In this document: positions 20,500 through 30,947 of the stretch, piece after piece | Position numbering within the stretch: the stretch's first letter is position 1 | How the letters are laid out: every line of letters begins with the position of its first letter | NCBI GenBank assembly: GCA_028753945.1 | Contig: JAPNXP010000008.1 | Span: forward strand, 310,001-374,000 | Length of the DNA: 64,000 nucleotides | Source of the DNA: Hexactinellida sp. DTS-2022 | Lineage: Eukaryota > Porifera > Hexactinellida | Reading direction: 5' to 3' | Notes under the pieces: model-generated | What the model saw: the letters and a program-made list of their open reading frames with translations, nothing else | What the model was told of the DNA's origin: nothing | Database searches by the model: none | Position numbers and translations under genes: made by a program

Positions 20500-21161
20500 T
20501 TTAATATTGCATTGATATTTAAAGATACAGAAGTTTGAAAGTGCCTCAAAAGAAATGCTGTAGACAAAGCAGTAATTTTGATTCTTTTTCATGTCATCAT
20601 TCAATGAAAGGCATCAAACCATTTTAGAAAGCTGTTTAGGACGGAAACGACCCTTAGCGTGTTGGAAGTTTCCTTTTAGCGCACTTTATTTCAGAGATAT
20701 TCATGTTTCAGTAGAATCTAATAGGTGATGTGTCATCATTTTCCAGTACATGTTGAGTGATCACTATACGCCAACCAATACTTTCGATATATCGAATTCA
20801 CAAAATTGTTAAAAATACATTTTATTGACGATGTCATCATCACCTCAAGGTGTCAAGACCATTTGTAGAGGTGTTACATGGCATAAGGATAATTGAATAT
20901 TAATCACAAAAATAATTCTTAATTTTTAAGTTTTTATCCATTATTCATTGAATTTGTGACCTTAGTTTAAAACTTTAAATTAATACTTAATAGATAATGC
21001 TGATTTCCACAATTTGTGGCTGAATCTTGTTATCTGTAGTATACAGATTAAATGTCTATAATATTATTATACTGTACTATATATGCATAGTCGAGACTAT
21101 TATTGTAATATAAGTTCAATCTATATTTAGAAACTATCTCTGAATTATCCTAATTTAACTA
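20500..21161 (+). promoter_or_regulatory. Class 2 upstream region related to the hairpin array
   Basis: 20540-20890 shares long runs with the 43.5-57.3 kb array units: AACGACCCTTAG, TTCAGAGATATTCA, TGTTGAGTGATCACT, GATGTCATCATCACCTCAAG, GTGTCAAGACCATTTGTAG. From about 20890 the class 2 flank follows, ending with the leader AAACTATCTCTGAATTATCC before the ATG. The same arrangement occurs at 32220-32862. Confidence 0.65.
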
Positions 21162-22391
21162 ATGGCTACTGCTATTCCTTTGAGAGAAGATAATTACGAA
21201 CTAGAATTGAATCGAATGAGAGAGAAGATTAAAACTAAGTTTATTGAATTAATTGATTGCTTGAAAGCTAGAGAAAGTGAGCTGTTGAGAGAGTTGGATA
21301 ATATTCTAGCTTCTTATCTCTCTTATAGATGCGAATTGGAGAAAGTAAATGAAAAGAAAAGAGATCTTGGAAGAACAAAAACATTTCATCAAAATGAACT
21401 TGAAAATTCTACTATAAAGAATGTTCATGAGATTTGTATTGCACATGTTAACACAGAGCTCAAATCAATTGAGCCCCCAGTAGAACCTAAAATTGTTAGT
21501 TTTGAGTGTGACAGCAACAAAATGTTAGCTGAATTGAATAAGTTGGGTAAGTTGGTAGAGAAATTCAGACCCGAGATTGACTATAAAAGCAAGAAACAAC
21601 CTCTTGTGAGTGTTTGTGAGAGAGGAAATGGAATGGGACAGCTTGATAGGCCACTAGGAGTAACAGTCGATAATAAAACAGGCAATATTTACATTGCAGA
21701 TCAATATAATCACTTTGTGAAAGTTTTCGATAGTACTGGCAAGTATTTGTTCAAATTTGGAGACAATGAAGGTGAAGGAAAGATGAACAGCCCGAGAGGT
21801 GTAGCTATTTGTGGAGATAGAATTCTTATTTCTCAAAGTAACAAATGTATTCTCAATTATCAAGTCAATGGGAAGTTTGTTTCTATAATCGGTAGAAACG
21901 GAAGAGGAGAGTTAGAATTTAACATTCCCTATGGTCTAACAATTGATGAGTCTAATGGAGACATTTATGTTGGTGATCGTAATAATAATCGTATTCAGAC
22001 ACTCAATAGTGATTTCTCTTTCAAGTCTCAATTTGGAAAAGAAACACTCAAACACCCTCGTGATGTTAAACTCTCCAAAGAATACATTTATGTTCTCGAT
22101 GAATCTAATCCTTGTCTCCATCTCTACAGCTATAATCACATTCTACAGAAGAGTGTTATATCTCGAGGCAAAGGGATGGAAGTTATTAATCCTTATTACT
22201 TCTTCGTTGACCAAACTGATGAGATTCTCATTTCAGACCGAGATTCAAACTCTATACATATTTTCAATACTGAATTCAAATTGATTCATAAGATCTCTGT
22301 GTCTCCCCATCCTATGGGAATTACAATGGACAACAGAAGAAGAATTATAGTCGTGTGTCAAGCTAACAATAACTGTCTACAGATATTTTAG
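21162..22391 (+). CDS. Coiled-coil/NHL-repeat protein, family A (gene 7)
   Basis: 409 codons, start MATAIPLREDNYELELNRMR. Its coil variable segment (GRTKTFHQNELENSTIKNVH) and linker (VEKFRPEI-YKSKKQP) are almost those of the gene at 59712, 38 kb away, and both share the distinctive last blade (FNTEFKLIHKISVSPHPMG, MDNRRRIIVVCQANNNCLQIF) and 3' flank. The middle differs: here the third blade is IIGRNGRGELEFNIPYGLT and the fourth TLNSDFSFKSQFG, whereas 59712 carries the WPSG and VLSQ variants. Six NHL blades, no other domain. Class 2 flank. Probably intact. Confidence 0.85.
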   Translation: MATAIPLREDNYELELNRMREKIKTKFIELIDCLKARESELLRELDNILASYLSYRCELEKVNEKKRDLGRTKTFHQNELENSTIKNVHEICIAHVNTELKSIEPPVEPKIVSFECDSNKMLAELNKLGKLVEKFRPEIDYKSKKQPLVSVCERGNGMGQLDRPLGVTVDNKTGNIYIADQYNHFVKVFDSTGKYLFKFGDNEGEGKMNSPRGVAICGDRILISQSNKCILNYQVNGKFVSIIGRNGRGELEFNIPYGLTIDESNGDIYVGDRNNNRIQTLNSDFSFKSQFGKETLKHPRDVKLSKEYIYVLDESNPCLHLYSYNHILQKSVISRGKGMEVINPYYFFVDQTDEILISDRDSNSIHIFNTEFKLIHKISVSPHPMGITMDNRRRIIVVCQANNNCLQIF

Positions 22392-22906
22392 TTAACTATA
22401 TAAACTTCTTCTTTCTTGTATTACGTATTGTTGCTAACTATTCTACTCGTTATTTGTTTCCCCATTCGTTCTATTATTGAATTATTTCTAATATTTCTTA
22501 CTGCTCTGTTTGCTAGTACACAAATTATAAACCTCAATTATTATCATTTTGCAAAATATTTATGCTTAAATGCCTTAATTATCTTAACATCGAGACTAAA
22601 TGGTCTATGGACTCTATAGCTCTAGTCGCACTAAACTAGAAGGGAATTTTAGAATATTTTTTGATTCAGTGAATCACAACTGTGTAATATAATTACTAAA
22701 ACTATCTGGATAATCCCTAGGTTAAAAGATATAAGTATATCCCCTTAAATTATATGTTCACAACATCAATCTTTCTATTATTGGATTTGCCACTGAAGAA
22801 ATGTGAAACAAACTAATATAAATTCAAATGATAATTGACCATTTGTGTTCACCCATTCACCTTTTAATAACGAGCAATCCCAACTGGATAAACTATTCAA
22901 ACCTCC
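22392..22906. other. 3' flank of gene 7
   Basis: Aligns with 60933-61400 after the 59712 gene (TTCTACTCGTTATTTG, AGACTAAATGGTCTATGG, GGATAATCCCTAGGTTAAAA). The large transposon begins at 22911. No gene. Confidence 0.7.
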
Positions 22907-22910
22907 TAAT
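22907..22910. repeat. 4-bp target site duplication TAAT (left)
   Basis: TAAT directly precedes the terminus GGGTCATTCC and recurs directly after GGAATGACCC at 28714-28717. Confidence 0.6.
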
Positions 22911-22949
22911 GGGTCATTCCATGCCAAATAGCCCAATTTAAAAAAAATT

Positions 22950-23650
22950 CCCCATGTGACCATTCCAGTTTTTGCTGAAATTTCATCAAAACACTTCCTT
23001 ATTGAATTAAGTAATTCACTCAGAATATTAGATGATTATGTCTTTACATTTCCAAATTACAGCCCTTCCTAATTTCCCATTCTTTTTCCATATTTTCCCG
23101 ACCATCCATTTTCACCATTTTGTGAGTTTCATAGTTTTTTATTACGAGATGACAGGGCGCTCAAATTTGTTATACTGGGTATTTGTAACCCTAGCTTTTT
23201 GAATTTCTCCTCAAAATAAGTGTAACATTCTTCATTTATAAACCATGGATGCCTTAAAAGGCAAATTTACACCAAAAAATAGAATTTTTTCCAATTTTTA
23301 CATCCCCATAGCGTTAAAGTTATTCATTCTAATTAACCTAGACTGTGGTTGTGCAATATCTAGGTTGAGGTGTATTACCACAATTAATTTCGGCTTAATT
23401 CAGTAAAGGGTGCAGATGATGTGGGTGTACAAATTTGAGTGCTCAGGTCAAAAATACAAAATTGCCCATCTTTGGATAAATGGATGACCATGTGGGCAAT
23501 TATCTTTGCATTTGAAACTTGTATCAATGAAACATATGCATTTAATCTATATTTGTACCTAATTTCAAATTTGTGTCTCAACTCCTTCATTGTGTCTGGG
23601 CGTCATCGTTTTGAACAATTTTAGAAATTTTTAATTATTCTCTGTCACAA
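22950..23650 (+). repeat. Left terminal inverted repeat of the 5.8-kb transposon
   Basis: Reverse complement of 27984-28684; landmarks are CCCCATGTGACCATTCC at the outer edge and ATTATTCTCTGTCACA at the inner edge. The 68-codon ORF at 23384-23590 is present identically in the other arm and probably has no meaning. Confidence 0.9.
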
Positions 23651-23849
23651 TGTATAACCATAACCTGATCCTCTTATAGTAAACTGATTGTTAAGAATAA
23701 TATACATTTCATAATTGTTAATTCGTACTATATAGCATTCCACAACATTTTATTTACAATGATCAAACAAACAGATAAATTGATAATTGGACATATAGTA
23801 AACCGAATTTAGTATAATAAATGACATTTAATTCATGTAAAAGTAGGAA

Positions 23850-26107
23850 CTATTTTTTCGATATAAAAACGCTGATGTTGTTAAAGTCACTTGGAGATAA
23901 TTTGTACTGGCGGCCTAATCGTCCTTGCAGTTCTGGAGAGCTGATTGTACATAGAATATCTTGAAAAGGCACCCAACATTGATCTTGCATGTTTTGAGGC
24001 CAAGACAAAATAGTTTCCTTAGAACGCTTCATGAACTTCACAAACACATCACTATGTTCTTCTGAACGCTCTATAATTATCCCAATGTACCACTCATAAT
24101 CATAAAGACAGGCTATGTACTTGCCTGGCTGATATTCATCAGTATTCTTAATAGGCATGTTTTGAATAGCACCCGACTTAAACTTACTATCCCCTATAGT
24201 AATATTATCTGATAAAATATCTACAGATAATCGCCGCATTTGTATTTGCCATTTTGAGATAGGTACAAAACTATGATGAGACCGTGTACCAGTAATTGTT
24301 TTCGACACTGAATAGCGTAAATTAAGCTGAAATCTACTAGCATTCTTTTGTATATCTCCATCGCTAACAAAGAAAAACTTTATTCCCTCAATATTTTGAT
24401 CAGCCCAAGCAAACATTTGATGGGGGGTTAGAATTTGATCTTTTTCAGCTGCTTGCAGACTTGCCCTGGCAATAAGACGTTTTGTTGTTCCTCCAAGTCC
24501 ATCACATGGGCTTTTTCCATGACTTGTGGCAAAGAAATGCCATTCGGCTTGAATAGAATGGTCAATTTGATGGTGGCACAAGTTTGCAAAGTTCTTGTAA
24601 TTCTTGTATTGACTTGCAGCCCCATCACTGAAATATATCAACTTCTTACATTCTGGTTTCACTTCTTTCAAGTATTCTATTAATCGTGTAATGAAAGCAT
24701 GAACAGTAGTTGTGTCATGGGCCATACAATCTGAAATAATACACACATTCAAAAACTTTAACTCTTCACTTTCTCGATAATAGACCACAAATGGATGAAG
24801 AGTTGCTTGGCTATTTTCCCAATGGAATCCCTGTACTGCATCTTGGACTAAAAAACTGTAATTCTCAGCGAAGTCTAACAGGATGATGGCACTATCTTTT
24901 GGAATTTTTTCTTTAAGAGATTTCAAGTAATTCGACTGAGACTTTGCAATAAAGTGGTGCTGTCTTAGACTGTCAAACTTATCACATACAACATCCAGAT
25001 ACTCAGTTAAGGAAAGCTGCATCTCAACTAGACAAGTTCTTTCAGTGTGGATCCACTGTTTAAAACTAATAGAATCCTCCATTTCCACATCATTCTTAGA
25101 AAGGATATCTGACAAATGTTCTTTAAGGGCCCTCTTTCCAGGGCACTTGTCACATAACTGCATCATACAGGAACGATTATCGAGGTTACATACAAATATT
25201 GAGAGTAAGTCCTTAAAATTAAGGGGCTGAGAAATTGCTGCAATTAGTAGTTTTACATTTTGGTGTTGCTCGCACACACAAACAGAATGCATTCCTCTGC
25301 TGTTTACTGATACGCACCACTTTGGCCGCAATTCACAAAACTTCGAAAATCCAATTTTATCACTGTAGATTTTAAGAAATTCGATATGAAGTTCTTTTAG
25401 ATTGACAAGGAGCAAACGTTTCTGCATCTGGAACTTTCTACCGTCTATCCTAACTGAAACATATTCTTTCTTGCCTGGACACATACGAGAATAGTCATCT
25501 GATTGGTAAAATGACACAACCCTTTCAATAACTTCTGAACTTAATGACCTTCCTTTTTTCATTTCTAATTCAGGCAAAATACCTAAAGAGTATTTCAACT
25601 TTCTAGACTTCTTCACTAAGTATTCAGATACATCAAATTTTTCCATAGTCTTTATTTGACTCCAACTGTCTGGAATTATTGTCAACAATTTTACCTTTTC
25701 ATTTTTTGTTACATGCTGACATTTTTCCTTAAGCAAATCCATCAGTATGTCCAAATCTTCACATTTCTCACAGGTTTTCTTTAATTCTGGAGGACTTAAC
25801 GCATCCATAGGCACATTTAACACTTTAGCAACCTTAAACTTAGATGCGAGTCTGATATCTTTGAGTTTTCTTTTCCCATAGCCAAATTTATCTCGTTGAC
25901 TGACAGATATAAATGGAGAGCATCCTAATGCTGAATTAGTTGCAGCCAAGGACTCTGTTGCAGTAATTATTGGTTCAAACTCCTCATCTGATGATTCTAT
26001 CTTTATATCTTCATGATTTAGCATCTTAACACATCCTGGGCACATCTTTTGTCCAGGTTTCAAATTGAGAAGTTTTGCTGTTTGTTCATTGATGGTTCTG
26101 AGAGATT
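23850..26107 (-). CDS. Transposase-like protein, exon 2
   Basis: A 752-codon open frame including stop (23850-26105, plus two bases completing a split codon). The region preceding LKPGQKMCPGC joins exon 1 across a GT-AG intron (27118-26108), and the frame carries through the junction with a phase-1 codon. Features in order: Cys pairs CPGC and CEKCEDLD near the start, a basic middle, CVCEQHQNVKLL, then a DDE-like core with LLDFAENYSFLVQDAVQGFH, IIYFSDGAASQYKNYKNF-type text (LIYFSDGAASQYKN), and HFFATSHGKSPCDGLGGTTK. The aspartates in LLDFAEN and FSDGA are candidate catalytic residues; a third is not assigned. The C-terminus (YIACLYDYEWYIGIIIERSE) looks like a small SH3/chromo-type fold. No internal stop: possibly an active transposase. 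Confidence 0.8.
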
Positions 26108-26256
26108 CTGCAAAATTTTAGAAAAATTTGTCAATGTACTAGATTAATTGTATCTCAAACTGTAATAATGTAGGTGCTCTAATTAATGGCAAGTATCGTT
26201 TTATTAGTGGCAGTGAATAGGTTACAAGAAATACTAATATTTAGTATAATATTTAT

Positions 26257-26361
26257 ATTGTAGAACCCCGTTAATACTAACACCAACGGACCGTCAAAAT
26301 TTGTTCGCTTAATCCGGACAAACACATTAACTGTGTTTGTACTAACGAGGTCCTACCATTG
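26257..26361. mobile_element. Short pogo-like palindromic element
   Basis: GTAGAACCCCGTTAATACTA and GTACTAACGAGGTCCTAC are near inverted copies, and the centre GGACCGTCAAAAT matches the element at 39453-39622. A decayed Tigger-type MITE. Confidence 0.6.
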
Positions 26362-26390
26362 TATTATTTATTAATTTTGGATATTTTATA

Positions 26391-26586
26391 CAGTCAGGTC
26401 TGCTTATTATGAACAAAATTTAGCCTGCTTAATATAAAAGTTCTTTTATTTGAACATTTCCTTTCATCCCAGTGAACAATTTACATAAATTTGTATTCAT
26501 TGTATTTAGTTCGCTTATTATGAAGTATCGGTACTAAGAACACATTTTTCGGTCCCTTGAATATTCAAAATAATTGTACCTGAATG
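26391..26586. mobile_element. Pogo-like MITE with TA duplication
   Basis: Starts CAGTCAGGTCTGCTTATTAT after TA (26389-26390) and ends ACCTGAATG before TA (26587-26588). A related sequence (CAGTTAAGGTCTGCTTATTG) lies at 39289. 196 bp, non-coding. Confidence 0.65.
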
Positions 26587-26607
26587 TAAATCTATAGTAT
26601 ATTACAG

Positions 26608-27064
26608 CAGGGATGGATACAGCGAAAATTTTCTTTGGGGGGGTGCAATTTCCAGGAGCAAGACAGATGAGCCGGAGCGGGCTTTATAACCGTCTCAGGT
26701 GTAAGAAATTCATAGAAAACTTCACATCGAGAGTTTGTGGTGGTTTTTCAAGAACAATTAATGCTTATTTAAATATCTAGTTATACATCGTGGTTTTGTG
26801 TAATTTTACTGTGACCTTGGACCGTTGTCTAGTAATCTTGTTCTAGTCAACAATTTTAACTAGCTAGTTAATATTAAAATAATAAACATACAAATTACGA
26901 ATTTTAACATAATAATGCGGCAAATGTATGGTGATAATGAAAGATAAACCTAGTCCCTATAATATGGTATTATAAAAGGTCTAAACTATCATATATTTTG
27001 GATTTTAGTCTCCTATTCTGGGGCTGCGCACACCCCCTGAACCCTCCCGTTGGATCCATCCCTG
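26608..27064. mobile_element. hAT-like MITE with 8-bp target duplication
   Basis: Ends CAGGGATGGATACA and TGGATCCATCCCTG; both flanks read TATTACAG (26600-26607 and 27065-27072), an exact 8-bp duplication as expected for hAT. 457 bp, no ORF. It sits inside the intron of the larger transposon. Confidence 0.9.
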
Positions 27065-27118
27065 TATTACAGTTTCTTTGTAGATTTAATAGTACAGTTT
27101 AATCATATACAAACTTAC

Positions 27119-27395
27119 TTTTGACATATATCTTGTGAACATTGAATGGGTCACAGCAATACTTCTGTAAACTTTCATAACGAGTAATGAAAACTTTCTC
27201 ATGATGATTGCACAAAGTACTATTAACTGATAGAGACACTCCACTTCTCCTCTCAAGAAAAATCTTATCTTGCTCTGACAAGTTGGAAACTTTTGTCAGT
27301 CCCAAACTTCTGCAATATGTTGTTTTATTGCAATCATCATTGATTGTTCTACCAATACTGCATATTTCAACTTTAGTTGAAACAGTTATTTCCAT
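27119..27395 (-). CDS. Transposase-like protein, exon 1
   Basis: 92 codons plus one base, from an ATG at 27395 to the GTAAGT donor. The text includes NDDCNKTTYCRSLGLTK and LCNHHEKVFITRYESLQKYC followed by CDPFNVHKIYV: regularly spaced Cys/His (C-HH-...-CC) that suggest a zinc-binding DNA-binding domain. Joined to exon 2 the protein would be about 844 residues. The true start could be further upstream; I chose the first ATG in the open frame. Confidence 0.7.
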
Positions 27396-27983
27396 GTAAA
27401 TAGCTAAATAACTTGGATCTGAAAATGAAAAAATCTATCATTATGCAACAAACGGTACATTTTTCCAGATTCATAATTGAAATGACGTATTCATATGATA
27501 TGAGGACCCTCGCCACTCGTACGGTTGGTCCAGTTTCAACTGGACCACTTTTGACAGAAGTTAGAGCTTATATGTATACATTTTTAGTAAACCGAATCAC
27601 TCAATCAGATTCTTCAAGTTCAACCGGACCACTTTAAACTAGGTGGCGCCGTAACTTGTTTTGGACTAGTCGATTGTATAAGGCGAATAGTTTGTGGACA
27701 TTGGATACGTACGATATATAAATATTCAAAAATTAATAGTCATAATTATATAGGTATGAAATCCTATCATTCTATAGTATACGTTTATGTAAGTCGAAAT
27801 ATCAAGAAAAACAGTTAAGATTCGCGAAAATATATAATTAAGAAGCAGATTACTAGTATGAATAATCATTATCTCAAACAAAATGTTCAAAATGACAAGT
27901 TTTCACTTGAATGATAATAACATGTCAACTTTAACTCTAATTCAAAAATTCATCATACGTAATTATTAGTAAACTCCATATAG
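27396..27983. other. Upstream region inside the transposon
   Basis: AT-rich, between exon 1 and the right inverted repeat, presumably holding the transposase promoter. CAACTGGACCACTTTTGACA and TTCAACCGGACCACTTTAAA form a short direct repeat near 27535 and 27618. No gene. Confidence 0.4.
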
Positions 27984-28684
27984 TGTGACAGAGAATAATT
28001 AAAAATTTCTAAAATTGTTCAAAACGATGACGCCCAGACACAATGAAGGAGTTGAGACACAAATTTGAAATTAGGTACAAATATAGATTAAATGCATATG
28101 TTTCATTGATACAAGTTTCAAATGCAAAGATAATTGCCCACATGGTCATCCATTTATCCAAAGATGGGCAATTTTGTATTTTTGACCTGAGCACTCAAAT
28201 TTGTACACCCACATCATCTGCACCCTTTACTGAATTAAGCCGAAATTAATTGTGGTAATACACCTCAACCTAGATATTGCACAACCACAGTCTAGGTTAA
28301 TTAGAATGAATAACTTTAACGCTATGGGGATGTAAAAATTGGAAAAAATTCTATTTTTTGGTGTAAATTTGCCTTTTAAGGCATCCATGGTTTATAAATG
28401 AAGAATGTTACACTTATTTTGAGGAGAAATTCAAAAAGCTAGGGTTACAAATACCCAGTATAACAAATTTGAGCGCCCTGTCATCTCGTAATAAAAAACT
28501 ATGAAACTCACAAAATGGTGAAAATGGATGGTCGGGAAAATATGGAAAAAGAATGGGAAATTAGGAAGGGCTGTAATTTGGAAATGTAAAGACATAATCA
28601 TCTAATATTCTGAGTGAATTACTTAATTCAATAAGGAAGTGTTTTGATGAAATTTCAGCAAAAACTGGAATGGTCACATGGGGG
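27984..28684 (-). repeat. Right terminal inverted repeat of the 5.8-kb transposon
   Basis: Reverse complement of 22950-23650. The right flank TAAT at 28714-28717 completes the target duplication. Confidence 0.9.
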
Positions 28685-28717
28685 CGTATGGACGTTTTGG
28701 TGTGGAATGACCCTAAT

Positions 28718-29345
28718 GCCAAACGGCCCAAACCATCTGGCTACGGTAATACCTCTCAAAACTCAAACCAGTGTTTCGGAAGGGTTCCACTTGGGGAGCG
28801 GGCCCCAATGGGACGAACCAGCATTACCGTCCAAACCAGTTTCCCAAGCCAAGCCCACACAAGGGCAACGACAGGAGGGCAACAATGCTCCACGGGGGAG
28901 GAAATAACTCCTTACAACCTCTTCAAGAGGTTCATGCGCCCCACATTGGCGCCCCCGAAACAATTAGCTGCTAACCGTCCTGGACCCGTAATTCTGCACT
29001 ACGTAAAAGGTGTCCAGTTGGACATCCCCCATAATCTATAGAATCGACAACTCCGCCTCACAACTGCATATCTACCGCAGAGCAACACCTGGCAGCAAGC
29101 CAGGAGATCGACCGCCTATTGGTCATGGGAGCCATAGAGAGAGTGGAAAACCATATTTCCTAAATCCCTTCTTTCTCCGGCTCAAGAGCTCGGACCAATG
29201 GAGATTAATACTAAATCTCAAAGCCCTGAACAGAAACATAGTCTGCCAGATTGGTCACTCAAAGTCCTGGAAGAAAAGACATATGAAACCCATTGTCATA
29301 TCTGGTTTATCCGATATCCGATCGCCCAGCGAATTGACTCGTTAG
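28718..29345 (+). pseudogene. DIRS/Ngaro-like retroelement scrap (reverse transcriptase N-terminus)
   Basis: GC-richer than its surroundings. Frames change, but the text includes PPKQLAANRPGPVILHYVKG, then QEIDRLLVMGAIERVE followed in another frame by NPFFLRLKSSDQWRLILNLK and ALNRNI. The order 'I-LL-GAIE, then NP-FL---K-DG-WR-I-NL--LN' is the classic start of a reverse transcriptase palm as found in DIRS-type elements. At least one frameshift at about 29155 and loss of everything after about 29345 make it inactive. Boundaries and exact clade are uncertain. Confidence 0.55.
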
Positions 29346-29690
29346 AATAATAACTTCAACCCTTGCCCAGCTACGAAATTGTTCTGTGGTGAACTTTGAA
29401 GGTCACTCAATGTATAATATAAAGTAACGTTAGTGTACTAAAGGATATTAAAATCAGACGCAACAGTACCTTATTATAGGAAATTAACGCGCCATGAAAT
29501 TAACGCGAATTTCTACTTGATAAATAATAATGATTTCCACAATTTGTGGCTGAATCTTCTTATCTGTAGTATACAGATTAATGTCTATAATATAATTATA
29601 CAGTACTATATATGCATAGTCGAGTCCATTATTGTAATATAAGTTCAATCTATGTTTAGAAACTATCTCTGAATTATCCTAATTTAACTA
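29346..29690 (+). promoter_or_regulatory. Class 2 upstream region of the 29691 gene
   Basis: 29346-29510 is unique spacer. From 29525 (ATTTCCACAATTTGTGGCTG) the class 2 flank follows, to the leader AAACTATCTCTGAATTATCC at about 29660. The array-related part seen upstream of 21162 and 32863 is missing here. Confidence 0.5.
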
Positions 29691-30947
29691 ATGGCTACTG
29701 CTAATCCTTTGAGAGAAGATAACTACGAACTAGAATTGAATCGAATGAGAGAGAAGATTAAAACTAAATTTGTTGAATTAATTGATTGCTTGAAAGCTAA
29801 AGAAAGTGAGCTGTTGAGAGAGTTGGATAATATTCTAGCTTCTTATCTCTCTTATAGAAGAGAATTGGAGAATGTTAATGAAAAGATTTTAGCTCTCGAT
29901 ATATTGAAAACATTTCATCAAAATCAAATTCCAACTTCTCCAATTAAGGCTGTTCACGAGGAAGGTATTGCACGAGTAAACACAGAGCTGAAATTAATTA
30001 AGACTCCCATAGAACCTAAAATGGTTAGTTTTGAGTGTGACAGCAACAAAATGTTAGCTGAATTGAACAAGTTGGGTAAGTTGGTAGAGAAAGTGAGAAG
30101 TGGAATTGACTACAAAAGCAAGAAACAACCTCTAGTGAGTGTTTGTGAGAAAGGAAAGGGAATGGAACAACTTAACAGTCCACTAGGTGTAACAGTTGAT
30201 AATAAAACTGGCAATATTTACATAGCAGATCAATATAATAACTGTGTAAAAGTATTCGATAGTACTGGCAAGTATTTGTTCAAATTTGGAGACAATGAAG
30301 ATGAAGGAAAGATGAACAGCCCGAAAGGTGTAGCTATTTGTGGAGATATAATTCTTATTTCTCAAGGTAACCACTGTATTCTCAATTATCAACTCAATGG
30401 GAAGTTTGTTTCTAGAATCGGTAGACAGGGAACAGGAGAGTTAGAATTTAACAATCTCTCCCTCTTTGGTAACTTAAACTATACATTTGGTCTAACGATT
30501 GATGAGTCTAATGGAGACATTTACATTTGTGATCGTAATAATAATCGTATTCAGACACTCAATAGTGATTTCTCTTTCAAGTCTCAATTTGGAAAAGATA
30601 GACTCAAACACCCTCGTGATGTTAAACTCTCCAAAGAATACATTTATGTTCTCGATGTATCTAATCCTTGTCTCCATCTCTACAACTATGATCACATTCT
30701 ACAGAAGAGTGTTATATCTCGAGGCCAAGGAATGGAAGTTATTAATCCATTTTACTTCTTCGTTGACCAAACTTATGATATTCTCATTTCAGATTACAAT
30801 TTGAACTCTATTCATATTTTCAGCCCTCAATTCCAGAAGATTCATACAATATCTACCTCTAACTATCCTACAGGTTTTACAGTGGATAAAGAAGGAAGAG
30901 TCATTGTAGTTACTCAAGGTGTTAAGAACTGTCTACAGATATTTTGA
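29691..30947 (+). CDS. Coiled-coil/NHL-repeat protein, family A (gene 8)
   Basis: 418 codons, the longest copy. Start MATANPLREDNYELELNRMR; coil with LDILKTFHQNQIPTSPIKAV and K for R in LKAKESELLREL. The extra nine residues lie before the third blade, where the text GELEFNNLSLFGNLNYTFGL replaces GELEFNFPFGL; it is the single-copy form of the segment duplicated at 7201-7290. NHL blades: SPLGVTVDNKTGNIYIADQY, SPKGVAICGDIILISQ, TLNSDFSFKSQFG, FSPQFQKIHTIST. Ends NCLQIF. The insertion falls in a loop position between blades, so the fold is probably kept. Class 2. Confidence 0.85.
   Translation: MATANPLREDNYELELNRMREKIKTKFVELIDCLKAKESELLRELDNILASYLSYRRELENVNEKILALDILKTFHQNQIPTSPIKAVHEEGIARVNTELKLIKTPIEPKMVSFECDSNKMLAELNKLGKLVEKVRSGIDYKSKKQPLVSVCEKGKGMEQLNSPLGVTVDNKTGNIYIADQYNNCVKVFDSTGKYLFKFGDNEDEGKMNSPKGVAICGDIILISQGNHCILNYQLNGKFVSRIGRQGTGELEFNNLSLFGNLNYTFGLTIDESNGDIYICDRNNNRIQTLNSDFSFKSQFGKDRLKHPRDVKLSKEYIYVLDVSNPCLHLYNYDHILQKSVISRGQGMEVINPFYFFVDQTYDILISDYNLNSIHIFSPQFQKIHTISTSNYPTGFTVDKEGRVIVVTQGVKNCLQIF

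Larger units (their letters stand above)
26108..27118 (-). other. Intron of the transposase-like gene, with nested elements
   Basis: On the minus strand the donor is GTAAGT (27118-27113) and the acceptor TTTTGCAG (ending 26108). Splicing joins ...HKIYVK to K-SLRTINEQTAK, restoring one frame. Three short elements (26257-26361, 26391-26586, 26608-27064) sit inside. Confidence 0.75.
22911..28713. mobile_element. 5.8-kb DNA transposon with long terminal inverted repeats
   Basis: The ends are GGGTCATTCC and GGAATGACCC, flanked by TAAT on both sides. After ~30 diverged bases, the inverted repeats run nearly unbroken for ~700 bp (22950-23650 against 27984-28684), close enough that both arms contain an identical 68-codon chance ORF. 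The interior carries one two-exon gene on the minus strand. The 4-bp duplication, long inverted repeats and large DDE-like protein fit best with the Sola group as I know it, but Kolobok-like or an unnamed group is possible. Near-identity of the arms suggests a recent insertion. Confidence 0.85.

Noticed and set aside
22416..22619. ORFs of ~66 codons just after genes 7 and 10 (also 60956-61153)
   Set aside because: Present only because the 3' flanks are duplicates; hydrophobic AT-driven text with small frame differences between copies.
23384..23590. 68-codon ORF found identically at 23384-23590 (-) and 28043-28249 (+)
   Set aside because: It lies in the terminal inverted repeats of the 5.8-kb transposon, so identity reflects the repeat rather than selection on a protein.
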